From: Slackia faecicanis
GTDB lineage: Bacteria > Actinomycetota > Coriobacteriia > Coriobacteriales > Eggerthellaceae
Length of the DNA stretch: 64,000 bases
Assembly (NCBI RefSeq): GCF_003725295.1
Contig: NZ_QICB01000001.1
Coordinates: forward strand, 124,001-188,000
Direction: 5' to 3'
The notes beneath the pieces were generated by a model. That model was not told the DNA's origin, ran no database searches, and worked only from the letters and a program-made list of their open reading frames with translations. This document shows, piece by piece, positions 18,526-26,981 of the stretch (position 1 is its first letter; each line of letters begins with the position of its first letter). The position numbers and the translations under genes were made by a program.

Positions 18526-19287
18526 TTAGTACGTGGTGGGGGCGAGCAGCACCTTGCCCGTGCCGCGGTATACGTTCACGAGGCCTTCGCCCGAGGCGGC
18601 CGAGCCGACGAGCGACTTGCCGGAACGTTCCACGGTGAAGTTCAAAGAACCGCTCCAGGCGAGCGCCATGTTGCCGTCCACCTTCAGCTCGTCGTTGTCG
18701 AGCGTGATCTCAATGAGCTCTTCTTTGGGGCAGGGCGATTCCAGACACAGCGCGCCGTAGCCCTGGATTCCCAGGTTGAACAGGCCTTCGTTGCCCGCGA
18801 CCGCCGAGGACACGTTGCTGCGCATGATGGCTTTATGCTGCAGGCTGGAATAGCAGGCGAGGAACAGCCCGTCGTCGAGTACGATCGAATTGCCCCAATC
18901 GGCAACGTCGAGCACGATGATGTAGCGGAACGTGGGCTCGAGCACCAGCATGCCCGTGCCTTCGTATTCGGGCTTGATGGCCGACTCGTTGGTCACGGCG
19001 CCGCGCAGGGCTTTGCCGAACAGGTCGCCGACGCCTTTCACGCCCGTGGTGCAGTTCACATGGCCGACCGACCACTGCATGGCGCCCGCCTGCACCGTGA
19101 CGGGGGCCTGGGAGAGGTCGCAGAGCACCTGGCGCCTGCGCACGTTCATTTCGCTCGCGAAATAGGCCGTGATGGCCGTTCCCGCCGTGACGCTCAGGTC
19201 GCGCTTCCATTCGATGACCTTGAAAGCGCCGAATTCGGTGAGCACATTGACGTCGTCGTTGTCGATGAAGTTTGAGATCTGATACAT
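18526..19287 (-). CDS. AIM24 family protein
   Basis: A 253-residue beta-rich protein of the AIM24/TIGR00266 type. Glycine-rich repeats of the fold are visible: VTAGTAITAYFASEM, VQAGAMQWSVGHV, GTGMLVLEPTFRYI, and GLFNLGIQGYGALCLESP. Mitochondrial AIM24 affects membrane organisation; the bacterial function is unknown. No signal peptide. The start is supported by GAGGAG on the minus strand just before the ATG. It is convergent with the phn operon and divergent from the next gene. Confidence 0.75.
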   Translation of the reverse strand: MYQISNFIDNDDVNVLTEFGAFKVIEWKRDLSVTAGTAITAYFASEMNVRRRQVLCDLSQAPVTVQAGAMQWSVGHVNCTTGVKGVGDLFGKALRGAVTNESAIKPEYEGTGMLVLEPTFRYIIVLDVADWGNSIVLDDGLFLACYSSLQHKAIMRSNVSSAVAGNEGLFNLGIQGYGALCLESPCPKEELIEITLDNDELKVDGNMALAWSGSLNFTVERSGKSLVGSAASGEGLVNVYRGTGKVLLAPTTY

Positions 19288-19508
19288 GGCTCTCCTCGCA
19301 AACCGCTGCGGCGAAACGGTATCGGTTTCGATACGCGTTTCTTTGTCGGATGAAGCATATCACGCAGATCGCTAAGATAAGGGGTCGCGCCGTCGTTTTC
19401 GACCGGCGCATCGCGGCGCGGCGGGCTCTCTCGCGCGGCCGCGTGGCGATGCGCCGGGTCCGCGTCGTCGACGACCTGTTCGAATATAGAAAGAGATAAG
19501 AGGTAGGA

Positions 19509-20186
19509 ATGGCTATTCTATTCGGCGTTGTAGCCATCGTGGGCGTGATTTCGTGGGCGATCGTGAAAAGCGACGAGCTTTCGGGCATCGGTCGCACGGT
19601 GAAGAAGGGGTCGTTCCGCCATCCCCATGGCAGGCTCGTGGCCACCCATTGCGAAAGCGCGGCCGAGGATGTGCCGTACGGCGCCCGTCTGCTGAAGCGC
19701 GTGCCCGTGTTCACGTCGCTTCTTACGCTCGTCGTGGCGATCGTGGGCCTGGTCATGGAAGCGAACGGCATCGTCGCCGGCGTCGTGGTCGTGGACGTGG
19801 TCGCGTCGGGCGTCGTCGTGGTGCTCATGGCAGGCGAGTGCATCCTGCGCCTTGCCAAGGGCATGCAGCGTTTCTCCGTGTTCATCGTCGTGGTGTTCGC
19901 GGGCCTGCTTCTTTCCACGGCGTGCAGCATGTTCGCCACCGCGATGGGCGGCGGCGCGGAAAGCTTCATCGTCGTGGTGTCGCGCACCGTTTCGAGCGTC
20001 GCGGGCTGCGCGCTCGGCTGCGCTCTGGCGGCCGCAGCGTTTCGCGAGCCCGCGCGCTTCAAGCGGCGCTTCGAGGACGGCTATGAAAACGAGATCGCCG
20101 TTTCTCCCCATAGCGCCGTCTACAAGGCGTATCGCGAATTCATGGTGGGAAAGAAGGCCTGGGAGTCGGGCCGCAGGCAGGATTAA
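19509..20186 (+). CDS. hypothetical membrane protein
   Basis: 225 residues with an N-terminal span, a polar loop of about 50 residues, then four hydrophobic segments (about residues 70-185) and a basic, charged C-terminal tail. I do not recognise the family. An AGAGGTAGGA site precedes the ATG. It is followed 130 bases later by the zinc-ribbon protein gene, which has its own -10-like box, so co-transcription is uncertain. Confidence 0.7.
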   Translation: MAILFGVVAIVGVISWAIVKSDELSGIGRTVKKGSFRHPHGRLVATHCESAAEDVPYGARLLKRVPVFTSLLTLVVAIVGLVMEANGIVAGVVVVDVVASGVVVVLMAGECILRLAKGMQRFSVFIVVVFAGLLLSTACSMFATAMGGGAESFIVVVSRTVSSVAGCALGCALAAAAFREPARFKRRFEDGYENEIAVSPHSAVYKAYREFMVGKKAWESGRRQD

Positions 20187-20316
20187 CGGGCCGTATCCGT
20201 GCGCGCGGCGCGCGTTTCCGCTCGGCAACGGATGCCGCGCCGGCGCGCCGCGCTTTGCGATAATGGCGGCATGATGGCGCATTCGCCGCGTCGATCGCGG
20301 CAGGAAAGGGGTTTCC

Positions 20317-20835
20317 ATGGGAATCTGGGATAACATCAGCGGCGCTCTGAACAAGGGCGTCGAAGGCGCCGGCCGCTTCGCCGACGCGACGAGCCTCAAG
20401 TTCAGGCTCGGCGAGGTCGAGCGCAAGCGCCGCGACTTGGCGGGAGACCTCGGCGAAAAACTTTACGAGGCCGTTTCTTCCGACGCGGGGCTTCCCGAAG
20501 GCTGCGAGGACATCGTGGCGGCCATGAAGTCGTGCGATAGCGAAATCGCGCAGATCAAGGCCGAAATCGAAAGCATCGCGCGCAAGACCGAGGCCTCCAG
20601 AGCCGCGTCGGTGACGTATTCGTGCCCGTCGTGCGGAGCCACATTGTCGCAGGGCGCGCGTTTCTGCCACGTGTGCGGCACGCAGCTCGCTCCCGTGCAG
20701 GCCGCCCAGCGCGCCGAGGACCAGGCGGCGCCTGCGGTCGATTCCGCTGGCAACGCGACCGCTTCGTCCGCGCAAAGCTATGAGGTTCCCGTTCCTGCGC
20801 CCGCCGCGCACGACGAGCCTGCGCAGCAGCAGTAG
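20317..20835 (+). CDS. zinc-ribbon protein with coiled-coil region
   Basis: 172 residues. The first 95 residues are charged and helical (LGEVERKRRDLAGDLGEKLY) and probably form a coiled coil. Residues about 104-128 hold a double CxxC zinc ribbon (YSCPSCGATL and FCHVCGTQL). The Ala/Pro/Gln-rich tail looks disordered. Cytoplasmic, function unknown; similar small proteins are common in Actinobacteria. GCGATAAT at about 20256 is a plausible -10. Confidence 0.7.
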   Translation: MGIWDNISGALNKGVEGAGRFADATSLKFRLGEVERKRRDLAGDLGEKLYEAVSSDAGLPEGCEDIVAAMKSCDSEIAQIKAEIESIARKTEASRAASVTYSCPSCGATLSQGARFCHVCGTQLAPVQAAQRAEDQAAPAVDSAGNATASSAQSYEVPVPAPAAHDEPAQQQ

Positions 20836-20843
20836 CGTTTTAC

Positions 20844-20882
20844 CGGGCGCGAGCGCTTCACGGCGCCGCGCCCGTTTTTTTT
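20844..20882 (+). terminator. intrinsic terminator
   Basis: CGGGCGCG ... CGCGCCCG stem (about 20844-20873) followed by a run of eight or more T. It ends the zinc-ribbon protein gene. Confidence 0.8.
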
Positions 20883-20956
20883 CGCGCGAAAAACCCGGGA
20901 CAGGAATCGATGCCTGCCCCGGGCGAGGAGGGGTCGCGAATCGTTGGAGCGGTTGC

Positions 20957-21225
20957 TAGAGTTTTGCGAGGGCTTCGCCTACAAGCATGCCATGTGTCAT
21001 CGCCATGCCGTGGCTGATTCCAGGGCATGGAAGGGGGTAGGCGACGAGGAAGCGGCCTTCTTGGGCGTTGCCTACGGCATAAAGGCCCCCCGATGACTTC
21101 GTCTTCAACGTCAAGGACGCGGAACTCGTCGTCGGTTTGTAATCCGCCCATATTGACGAGGATGACGGTGTCTGTGAGCTTAAAAGAACAGGCTCGTTGA
21201 GGCATGCATCGGCGGCATCAAGGGT
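20957..21225 (-). pseudogene. frameshifted C-terminal remnant of an FAD-dependent fumarate-reductase-like protein
   Basis: Read on the minus strand, one frame gives VILVNMGGLQTDDEFRVLD and the next frame gives GGLYAVGNAQEGRF followed by PLPCPGISHGMAMTHG. Together these match the C-terminal FAD/substrate domain of flavocytochrome-c/UrdA-type reductases. The frames join at a run of six G (C6 at 21086-21091 on the plus strand); five G would restore one frame. Only about 85 residues of a normally 500-600-residue protein remain, so this is a truncated and frameshifted relic. No start or ribosome site is visible. Confidence 0.75.
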
Positions 21226-21302
21226 TTGACGGGGTCTTGCTTTGCGCTGTGCTACCATAGAGCGCTTGAAACGAAGACGGGCGAGGCGAAAGGAACGGAC
21301 GA

Positions 21303-21797
21303 ATGCGCGTGACGATCTATACCGACGGGGCGGCTCGCGGAAATCCCGGTCCCGGCGGATACGGCGCAGTCATGCATTACGTCGACCCTGCGGGCAAGCT
21401 GCATGTCAAAGAGCTCACGCAGGGCTTCCGCCGCACGACGAACAATCGCATGGAGCTCCTCGGCGTGATCGCGGCGCTCGAGAGCCTGCGCCGGCCGTGC
21501 GAAATAGACCTGTATTCCGATTCGAAGTACGTGGTGGATGCGTTCAACCAGCATTGGGTCGACGGATGGTTGAAGCGCGGCTGGAAAAGCGCGAAGAAGG
21601 AGCCGGTGAAAAACACCGATTTGTGGAAGCGCCTTCTGGCGGCGAAAGAGCCGCATCGCGTGACGTTTCACTGGGTGAAGGGCCACGCGGGGCATCCCGA
21701 GAACGAGCGCTGCGACGAGCTGGCCACCGAATCGGCCGACAACGGCCCGCTTTTGGTGGACGAAGGCTTCGAGCAGACGGGCGGTCTTTTCCAATAA
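21303..21797 (+). CDS. rnhA: ribonuclease HI
   Basis: Degrades the RNA strand of RNA-DNA hybrids. 164 residues, the normal size. Catalytic carboxylates are visible: Asp8 in [15 protein letters not shown], Glu51 in NNRMELLG, Asp73 in YSDSKYVV, and an Asp near 138 in [11 protein letters not shown], with the HWVKGHAGH histidine loop. CGAAAGGAACGG precedes the ATG. The last 20 residues are an extra tail ending GGLFQ. Confidence 0.95.
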   Translation: MRVTIYTDGAARGNPGPGGYGAVMHYVDPAGKLHVKELTQGFRRTTNNRMELLGVIAALESLRRPCEIDLYSDSKYVVDAFNQHWVDGWLKRGWKSAKKEPVKNTDLWKRLLAAKEPHRVTFHWVKGHAGHPENERCDELATESADNGPLLVDEGFEQTGGLFQ

Positions 21798-21885
21798 CGC
21801 CTGTTCACGTTGTAATTCAGCCGCCGTTCGGAATGCGCCGGCGCCCTCGGCCGCATGACGCGGCACGACCGCGCCGGCGCACGGA

Positions 21886-21935
21886 AGCGGGCGGGAACCC
21901 CTCCTTCGGGGCGGGCTCCCGCCCGCTTTTTCTCT
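21886..21935. terminator. intrinsic terminator after rnhA, possibly bidirectional
   Basis: Perfect 11-bp stem AGCGGGCGGGA (21886-21896) / TCCCGCCCGCT (21917-21927) then TTTTCTCTTT. It lies between two convergent genes. Confidence 0.8.
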
Positions 21936-22013
21936 TTCGGCGATGCGCTATGGGGCGTTGCGAGCGTGGTCCGATGTGCCGATGGCGCATTTCCGTGCTG
22001 CGCCATGGCGCTT

Positions 22014-22382
22014 TCACTCGTCGGCCATTTCCCGCTCCCAATCGATATCGGCAGGGCGCCCCTGCTCGTCGCGCTCGGGGTCCCAAAGGCACGCCTCCAT
22101 GTCGACGTGGGTTTCGTCGGCGAACGTCACGCCTTCGCCGGCAAGCAGACAGCGCTGCTTATCCTCGCCGCCGAACGCGTATCCTTGCGCGAGCCTGCCG
22201 TCTTTGAATACGACGCGATGGCAGGGGGTCTTGACGGGCTCGCTGTTGTTTCTGAGCGCCCAGCCGACGTAGCGCGCCGATCGCGGGCTACCGATGAGTC
22301 GCGCTATCTGGCCGTATGTCGACACCTTGCCGCGTGGGATGCGGCGCACCTGTTCGAAAACCTTGGCGGAGAAATCTCCCAT
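22014..22382 (-). CDS. MGMT-type DNA alkyltransferase domain protein
   Basis: 122 residues that match the DNA-binding/catalytic domain of methylated-DNA-cysteine methyltransferases: VFEQVRRIPRGKVSTYGQIA, the helix-turn-helix arginine region SARYVGWALRNN, and the active-site motif PCHRVV with Cys54. Alkyltransferase-like (ATL) proteins replace this Cys with Trp, so this one could be a true repair enzyme, though it lacks the N-terminal domain of Ada/Ogt. The ATG at 22382 is preceded by AAGGA on the minus strand; longer upstream frames are spurious. Confidence 0.85.
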   Translation of the reverse strand: MGDFSAKVFEQVRRIPRGKVSTYGQIARLIGSPRSARYVGWALRNNSEPVKTPCHRVVFKDGRLAQGYAFGGEDKQRCLLAGEGVTFADETHVDMEACLWDPERDEQGRPADIDWEREMADE

Positions 22383-22463
22383 GAATCCTTCTTTCGTCGA
22401 TCTTCGCTGCGAAGTGTAGCGCAGCGAAGGCCTGCTTGCTTTTTTCGAAGCGTCCTTGTCAAC

Positions 22464-22505
22464 TGTATATAGCGTGTATATACTGTATATGTAGCGTATA
22501 TACAC
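22464..22505. promoter_or_regulatory. inverted-repeat operator for the GntR regulator
   Basis: GTGTATATAC (22474-22483) and GTATATACAC (22496-22505) form a perfect inverted repeat with a 12-base spacer; two more TGTATAT half-sites lie at 22464 and 22484. The AT-rich island is unlike its GC-rich surroundings. YtrA-type GntR regulators bind such dyads upstream of their own operon, so autoregulation is likely. Confidence 0.65.
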
Positions 22506-22533
22506 TTGGTCCGCGTACGACGCACGCGCGGAC

Positions 22534-22563
22534 CGTTCTTGCCGGGGGCGCTCGGCAAGAACG
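22534..22563. repeat. 11-bp inverted repeat in the gntR leader
   Basis: CGTTCTTGCCG (22534-22544) / CGGCAAGAACG (22553-22563), loop of eight bases, no T tract. It lies between the operator and gntR and could fold in the leader RNA. Confidence 0.5.
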
Positions 22564-22694
22564 ACGCCCGTTTCGATGCTTCGGCGCTTGTTGCGGCATC
22601 GTTTTGCGGTTCGGTTCGAAGGCGTTCGGCCGGGCCGCCGCCGGGCGGCGATGGAGTGCGGCGGCGACGGCCGCGGCGCTCCATATTTCGCCAA

Positions 22695-22718
22695 CGCCCG
22701 CGATGCGCATCGCGGGCG
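22695..22718. repeat. perfect 24-bp palindrome just before the gntR start
   Basis: CGCCCGCGATGC followed directly by its reverse complement GCATCGCGGGCG. It ends 15 bases before the TTG start and abuts the likely ribosome site AAGGGG (22723-22728). It could be an operator or a hairpin that limits translation. Confidence 0.55.
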
Positions 22719-22733
22719 GGATAAGGGGTTTTC

Positions 22734-23108
22734 TTGGATATCGTCATATCGAATGCAAGCAACAAGCCGATCTATGAGCAGATCGCGGAGCAGATGAAAG
22801 ACGCCGTTCTTTCGGGCGCGCTCGAAGAAGGCGCCGCTCTTCCTTCCATCAGGGCTTTGGCGGCCGACTTGCGTATCAGCGTCATCACGACCAAGCGCGC
22901 CTATGCCGAGCTCGAAGCGCAGGGCTTCATCGAAACCGTGCCGGGCAAAGGCAGTTTCGTGGCGGGCGGCAATCAGGAGCTGCTGCGCGAAGAGCGCCTG
23001 CGCCATGTGGAAGGCTTGATCGACCAGGCCGTTCGCGAAGCGCGTTCGGTCGGCGTAGAAAAGAGCGAACTGCACGAGATGCTCGACATGCTGTTCGACG
23101 GCATGTAG
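22734..23108 (+). CDS. GntR family regulator, YtrA subfamily
   Basis: 124 residues. An N-terminal winged helix (KPIYEQIAEQMKDAVLSG, then LPSIRALAADLRISVITTKRAY and FIETVPGKGSFV) is followed by a short helical C-terminal dimerisation part (about 45 residues), as in YtrA-type regulators that control adjacent ABC transporters. The start is TTG at 22734, which fits the family N-terminus and has AAGGGG upstream. It heads an operon with the ABC ATPase and permease. Repressor of that operon is the most likely role. Confidence 0.88.
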   Translation: MDIVISNASNKPIYEQIAEQMKDAVLSGALEEGAALPSIRALAADLRISVITTKRAYAELEAQGFIETVPGKGSFVAGGNQELLREERLRHVEGLIDQAVREARSVGVEKSELHEMLDMLFDGM

Positions 23109-23138
23109 GCCGGCTGCATTCTACCGAAAGGGGCTGTC

Positions 23139-24035
23139 ATGGCCGATTCTCTTCGCGCTGTAGGGCTGAATAAACGCTACGGCGACGATTTTTCTCTGCG
23201 CGACGTTTCTTTGGTCGTGCCGCAGGGCAGCGTGGTCGGATTCGTCGGCGCCAACGGCGCGGGAAAGACCACCACGATCAGGGCCGTTCTCGGCTTGATG
23301 CGCGTCGATTCGGGCGCGGTCGAAGTGTTCGGCGAAGCGTTCGGCCCTCAAGCCGATGCCGCCGTGTGCAATCGGGTGAAAGAGCGTATCGGCGTCGTGT
23401 TCGACACATGTCCGTACGCGGGCGATCTGTCGGTTGCGACGGTCGGGGCGGTCATGGCGGCGGCGTATCCGTCGTGGCGCCCCGATGCGTTCAAGACGCA
23501 TCTGCAGCGGTTCGGCATCGGCGCGAGGAAGAAGGTGAAAAGCCTTTCGCGCGGCATGGGCATGAAGCTGCAGATCGCGTGTGCGCTTTCTCACGATCCC
23601 GACCTGCTCGTTTTGGACGAGGCCACGGCGGGCCTCGATCCCATCGCTCGCGACGAGGTGCTCGATATGCTGCGCGCGTATCTGGCCGCCGACGAGCGCC
23701 GTTCGATTCTGATGTCGAGCCATATCACGTCCGACCTCGATAAAATCGCCGACCGCGTGGTCTGTATCGACGAAGGCCGCATCGTGTTCGACGAAGACAA
23801 GGACGCGATCTGCGACGTGGCGGGCATCGCGCGATGCCGGGCGGCCGAGTTCGACCGGGTGGCGCGAAGCGGCGCGTACGCCGATCGCGAGCTGCGCTGC
23901 GCCCGCCATGCGTACGGCATCGACGTGTTGGTGCCCGACCGGTTCGATTTCGCGCGCCAGTTTCCCGATATCGCCTGCGACAAGGCGACAATCGACGATT
24001 ACATGCAGCTTGTCTTGAAAGGAGAAATCCGATGA
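23139..24035 (+). CDS. ABC transporter ATP-binding protein
   Basis: 298 residues. Walker A GANGAGKTTT, signature LSRGMGMKLQIACAL, Walker B LLVLDEATAGLDP and a switch histidine in SSHIT. The C-terminal 80 residues are a regulatory-type extension. It resembles the YtrB/bacitracin-type exporters usually paired with YtrA regulators. AAAGGGG precedes the ATG. It overlaps the permease gene by four bases. Substrate unknown; cell-envelope stress or peptide export is typical of the group. Confidence 0.88.
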   Translation: MADSLRAVGLNKRYGDDFSLRDVSLVVPQGSVVGFVGANGAGKTTTIRAVLGLMRVDSGAVEVFGEAFGPQADAAVCNRVKERIGVVFDTCPYAGDLSVATVGAVMAAAYPSWRPDAFKTHLQRFGIGARKKVKSLSRGMGMKLQIACALSHDPDLLVLDEATAGLDPIARDEVLDMLRAYLAADERRSILMSSHITSDLDKIADRVVCIDEGRIVFDEDKDAICDVAGIARCRAAEFDRVARSGAYADRELRCARHAYGIDVLVPDRFDFARQFPDIACDKATIDDYMQLVLKGEIR

Positions 24036-24733
24036 AGGCCGCCTTCCTTTCCGAGTTCATCACGTCGAAAAGCGTCCTTGCCCAGTCGGCCGTCATCTAC
24101 GTCGTGGTTGCGCTGGTCATCGGCGTGTCGATGCAAAGCCCTGTCGCGCTGGTCGCATGCCTCGGCGCCATGACGCCGTTCATGATGGTGTTCACGTTCT
24201 GCGCGCTCGACGGCGTGAACGGCTGGGAGCGTTTTCGCGCCACGTTGCCCGTGTCGCGCGCGGCGATCGTAGCGAGCCGCTATGCCAATATCCTGGCAGC
24301 GAGCTTCTTCATGCTGGTCGTGGGGTGGGTGATCGCGCTCGCTCTGGCAGCGGCGGCCTCCTTGCTGCCCTTCGATGCGCAAGCGGTCGCGTCGTTTTCG
24401 CGCGAGGCGTCCGATCCGGCGATGCTTTTGTGCGCGGGCGCGATGGGCATGGGCGTCACGCTGCTGGCCGCTTCGTTCATCCTTCCGTTCGCCCTGCGTT
24501 TCGGGATGACCAAGTCGATTCGCATCGTTCCCGTGGTCGCGATTTTGCTTCTTCCCGCGTTCATCTTCCTTATGCAGCAGGTGCCCGATCTTGCCAGGAT
24601 GCTTTCGGAGGCTTCTTTGTGGCTCGATCGAAACGTAGTGCTGGCGACGGTCGTGTTCATGGCTGCGGCGCTTGCGGTCTATGCGGCCAGCTGCGCCGCG
24701 GCGGTCGCGATGTATCGCAACAAGGAACTCTGA
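24032..24733 (+). CDS. ABC-2 type permease
   Basis: 233 residues with about six spans and no other domain. The ATG overlaps the ATPase stop (ATGA), and AAAGGAG lies upstream. It resembles the ABC2-type permeases that pair with GntR-regulated ATPases. A conserved-looking FRATLPVSRAAIVASRY loop after the second or third span is typical of that family. It forms the membrane half of the exporter. Confidence 0.8.
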   Translation: MKAAFLSEFITSKSVLAQSAVIYVVVALVIGVSMQSPVALVACLGAMTPFMMVFTFCALDGVNGWERFRATLPVSRAAIVASRYANILAASFFMLVVGWVIALALAAAASLLPFDAQAVASFSREASDPAMLLCAGAMGMGVTLLAASFILPFALRFGMTKSIRIVPVVAILLLPAFIFLMQQVPDLARMLSEASLWLDRNVVLATVVFMAAALAVYAASCAAAVAMYRNKEL

Positions 24734-24829
24734 TGCGTGCGGTGTTCATGCCGGGATACGCACGGCGGCGTGGCGTTGGCCTTTGAAGCCATGTTTCCCC
24801 GGTCTGTTCTCGGCCGAAGCGCGGACGCC

Positions 24830-24835
24830 TATAAT
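24830..24835 (+). promoter_or_regulatory. -10 box for the universal stress protein gene
   Basis: TATAAT 30 bases before the ATG; the -35 is not recognisable. Confidence 0.45.
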
Positions 24836-24864
24836 CGAGGCATGACAAGGGAAAGGAGCCCGAA

Positions 24865-25347
24865 ATGAAGCTTTCGAAGATCATGGTTCCCTACGACGGG
24901 TCCGAGCATGCCCGCCGCGCGCTCGATTACGCTAAGGGCCTCGCCGCCATGGCAGGTGCCGACGCACGCGTGTTCATCGTGCATATCATGCCTTCCGATA
25001 TGATCGATTCCAAAGACCTCGACGACGGTGGCTCTCTCGACGGCGTGCCGCTGGGCCTGGTCGACCGCGAAGCGTACCAGGGCCTGGTCGACAAGGCTCT
25101 CGCGCGTGCGAAGGCGAAGGTTGCCGAAGGCCTGGCCGACGTGGTGGCCGAAATGGGCGACGCCGCGGTTATCGACGTGGTGGCCGATCCTTCCGCCGCC
25201 GACGCGATCGTGTATTACGCGAAGAAAAACGACATCGACCTGATCGTCATGGGCCGTCGCGGCCTGGGCGCGTTGCGCGGCATGCTTGGCAGCGTGAGCT
25301 ACGGCGTGCTGCACGGGGCGGACGCTCCAGTGCTCACGGTGAAGTAG
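24865..25347 (+). CDS. universal stress protein
   Basis: 160 residues, a single UspA domain. MVPYDGSEHARRAL at the N-terminus and the nucleotide-binding loop GRRGLGALRGMLGSVSYGV near the C-terminus (G-2X-G-9X-G(S/T) type), so ATP binding is expected. GGGAAAGGAG precedes the ATG. Monocistronic, with a hairpin downstream. Confidence 0.92.
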   Translation: MKLSKIMVPYDGSEHARRALDYAKGLAAMAGADARVFIVHIMPSDMIDSKDLDDGGSLDGVPLGLVDREAYQGLVDKALARAKAKVAEGLADVVAEMGDAAVIDVVADPSAADAIVYYAKKNDIDLIVMGRRGLGALRGMLGSVSYGVLHGADAPVLTVK

Positions 25348-25393
25348 TTCGGCGTACGCCATGCGGTGCGACAGCTGCATGTACGATACTGAA

Positions 25394-25425
25394 GAAGGGC
25401 CCGTCTCGCATGAGGCGGGCCCTTC
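25394..25425 (+). terminator. GC-rich hairpin downstream of the usp gene
   Basis: Perfect 10-bp stem GAAGGGCCCG (25394-25403) / CGGGCCCTTC (25416-25425) with a 12-base loop; no T run follows, so termination may be weak. Confidence 0.55.
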
Positions 25426-25500
25426 GGGCGTTTCGGCCCGCCGTGGGGCGTCGAAGCGCGTTTTTTAAGTGCTCGTCCGCCGCGGCATGCGCCTTTTTGC

Positions 25501-25506
25501 GATAAT
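25501..25506 (+). promoter_or_regulatory. -10 box for glf
   Basis: GATAAT within TTTTTGCGATAATAAAAACG, the only AT-rich stretch in this gap. No clear -35. Confidence 0.35.
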
Positions 25507-25569
25507 AAAAACGTCTGGAATGAAGAGCAAGGCGCTTTGCGCCTCTCGAAATCTTACGAATGGAGCAAC

Positions 25570-26691
25570 ATGTCTGATTCTCGCTATGACTATCTGATCG
25601 TCGGCGCGGGCCTGACGGGCGCCGTGTTCGCCCACGAGGCCGCCAAGCTTGGAAAGAAGTGCCTGGTCATCGACCGTCGCAACCATGTTGCCGGCAATAT
25701 CTACACCGAAGAGGTCGAAGGCATCAACGTGCATGTCTACGGCGCGCATATCTTCCATACCTCGCTGACGAACGTCTGGCAGTACGTGAACCGCTTCGCC
25801 GAGTTCAATAATTACGTGAATTCGCCCGTGGCGCTTTATAAGGGCAAGACGTACAACATGCCGTTCAACATGAACACCTTCTCGAAGATATGGGACGGCG
25901 TGGTGACTCCTGCCCAGGCCAAGGCCAAGATCGCAGAGCAGATCGCAGCCGAAGGCATCGGCGAGCCGTCGAACCTCGAAGAGCAGGCGTTGTCTTTGGT
26001 GGGCCGCGATATCTTCGAGGCGCTCGTGAAGGGTTACACCGAAAAGCAGTGGGGCCGCGATTGCAAAGACCTGCCCGCGTCGATCATCAAGCGCCTTCCG
26101 TGCCGTTTCACCTATGACAACAACTACTTCAACGACCGCTACCAGGGCATTCCGATGGGCGGCTATACCAAGATGGTCGAGCGCATGCTCGAAGGCGTGG
26201 AAGTGCGTCTGGGCGTGGAATACCGCGATCTGATCGCCGAGCAGCCCGATATCGCCGAGCGCACCATCTACTGCGGCCCGGTGGACGCGTTCTACGATTT
26301 CAAGCTCGGCACGCTCGAGTACCGCTCCCTGCGTTTCGAGAGCGAGACGCTCGACGAAGAGAACCATCAGGGCGTGGCCGTGGTGAACTACACCGAGCGC
26401 GAGGTGCCGTGGACGCGCATCATCGAACACAAGCACTTCGAGTACGGCACGCAGCCCAAGACGGTGGTCACGCGCGAGTATCCCGCCGATTGGAAGCCGG
26501 GCGACGAGCCGTATTACCCGCTCAACGATGCCAAGAACGAGGCGCTGTACGCCCAGTACAAGGAACTGGCCGAGCAGGAAGGCTCCGTGGTGTTCGCGGG
26601 CCGCTTGGGCGGATACAAGTATTACGACATGGACAAGTGCATCGCCGCCGCGTTCGACCTGGTGAAGGCCGAGTTGGGCGTCGAGCTGTAA
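25570..26691 (+). CDS. glf: UDP-galactopyranose mutase
   Basis: Flavoenzyme converting UDP-galactopyranose to UDP-galactofuranose, a precursor of cell-surface glycans. 373 residues. FAD motif VGAGLTGAVFAHEAAKLGKK, then VHVYGAHIFHTS, GYTEKQWGRD, YFNDRYQGIPMGGYTKM and the C-terminal FAGRLGGYKYYDMD are all classic Glf sequences. The ATG at 25570 is chosen because GGAG precedes it; an upstream in-frame ATG at 25537 adds residues not found in the family. It marks the start of the glycan locus and implies galactofuranose in the polymer. Confidence 0.96.
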   Translation: MSDSRYDYLIVGAGLTGAVFAHEAAKLGKKCLVIDRRNHVAGNIYTEEVEGINVHVYGAHIFHTSLTNVWQYVNRFAEFNNYVNSPVALYKGKTYNMPFNMNTFSKIWDGVVTPAQAKAKIAEQIAAEGIGEPSNLEEQALSLVGRDIFEALVKGYTEKQWGRDCKDLPASIIKRLPCRFTYDNNYFNDRYQGIPMGGYTKMVERMLEGVEVRLGVEYRDLIAEQPDIAERTIYCGPVDAFYDFKLGTLEYRSLRFESETLDEENHQGVAVVNYTEREVPWTRIIEHKHFEYGTQPKTVVTREYPADWKPGDEPYYPLNDAKNEALYAQYKELAEQEGSVVFAGRLGGYKYYDMDKCIAAAFDLVKAELGVEL

Positions 26692-26745
26692 GATCGGTTC
26701 GAACGAAGACCCCGCACGGCGACGTGAACCGTCTGCCGTTTTTAC

Positions 26746-26797
26746 AAGGACCCCTATGGCCGGACAGGCAACGAACTGCTCCTGCCGTAGGGGTCCT
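26746..26797. terminator. hairpin between glf and the convergent glycosyltransferase
   Basis: AAGGACCCCTATGG pairs with CCGTAGGGGTCCTT (one G-U pair), with a long loop. No strong T run on either side. Confidence 0.5.
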
Positions 26798-26981
26798 TCG
26801 CGTTAGGGGGCGGGTTTGCTCGACGACCGCCTCCGATCGAAACGGTGCTTCGCCGCCAGGCACGAGGGAGCGCCAGCATCGCCGCATTGCAGCATGGGCT
26901 CGGGCGCACGAAGTCTGCGGCGGGGTCTTGAAGGGAAGATGCGGCCGGCTCGACACGGAGGTCGAGACCTGGACGTGGGCG

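Noticed and set aside
22014-23075. A 353-residue minus-strand protein containing the MGMT domain
   Set aside because: Only the last 122 residues match a family. The upstream part runs antisense to the gntR gene and crosses the operator; ATG 22382 has a ribosome site.
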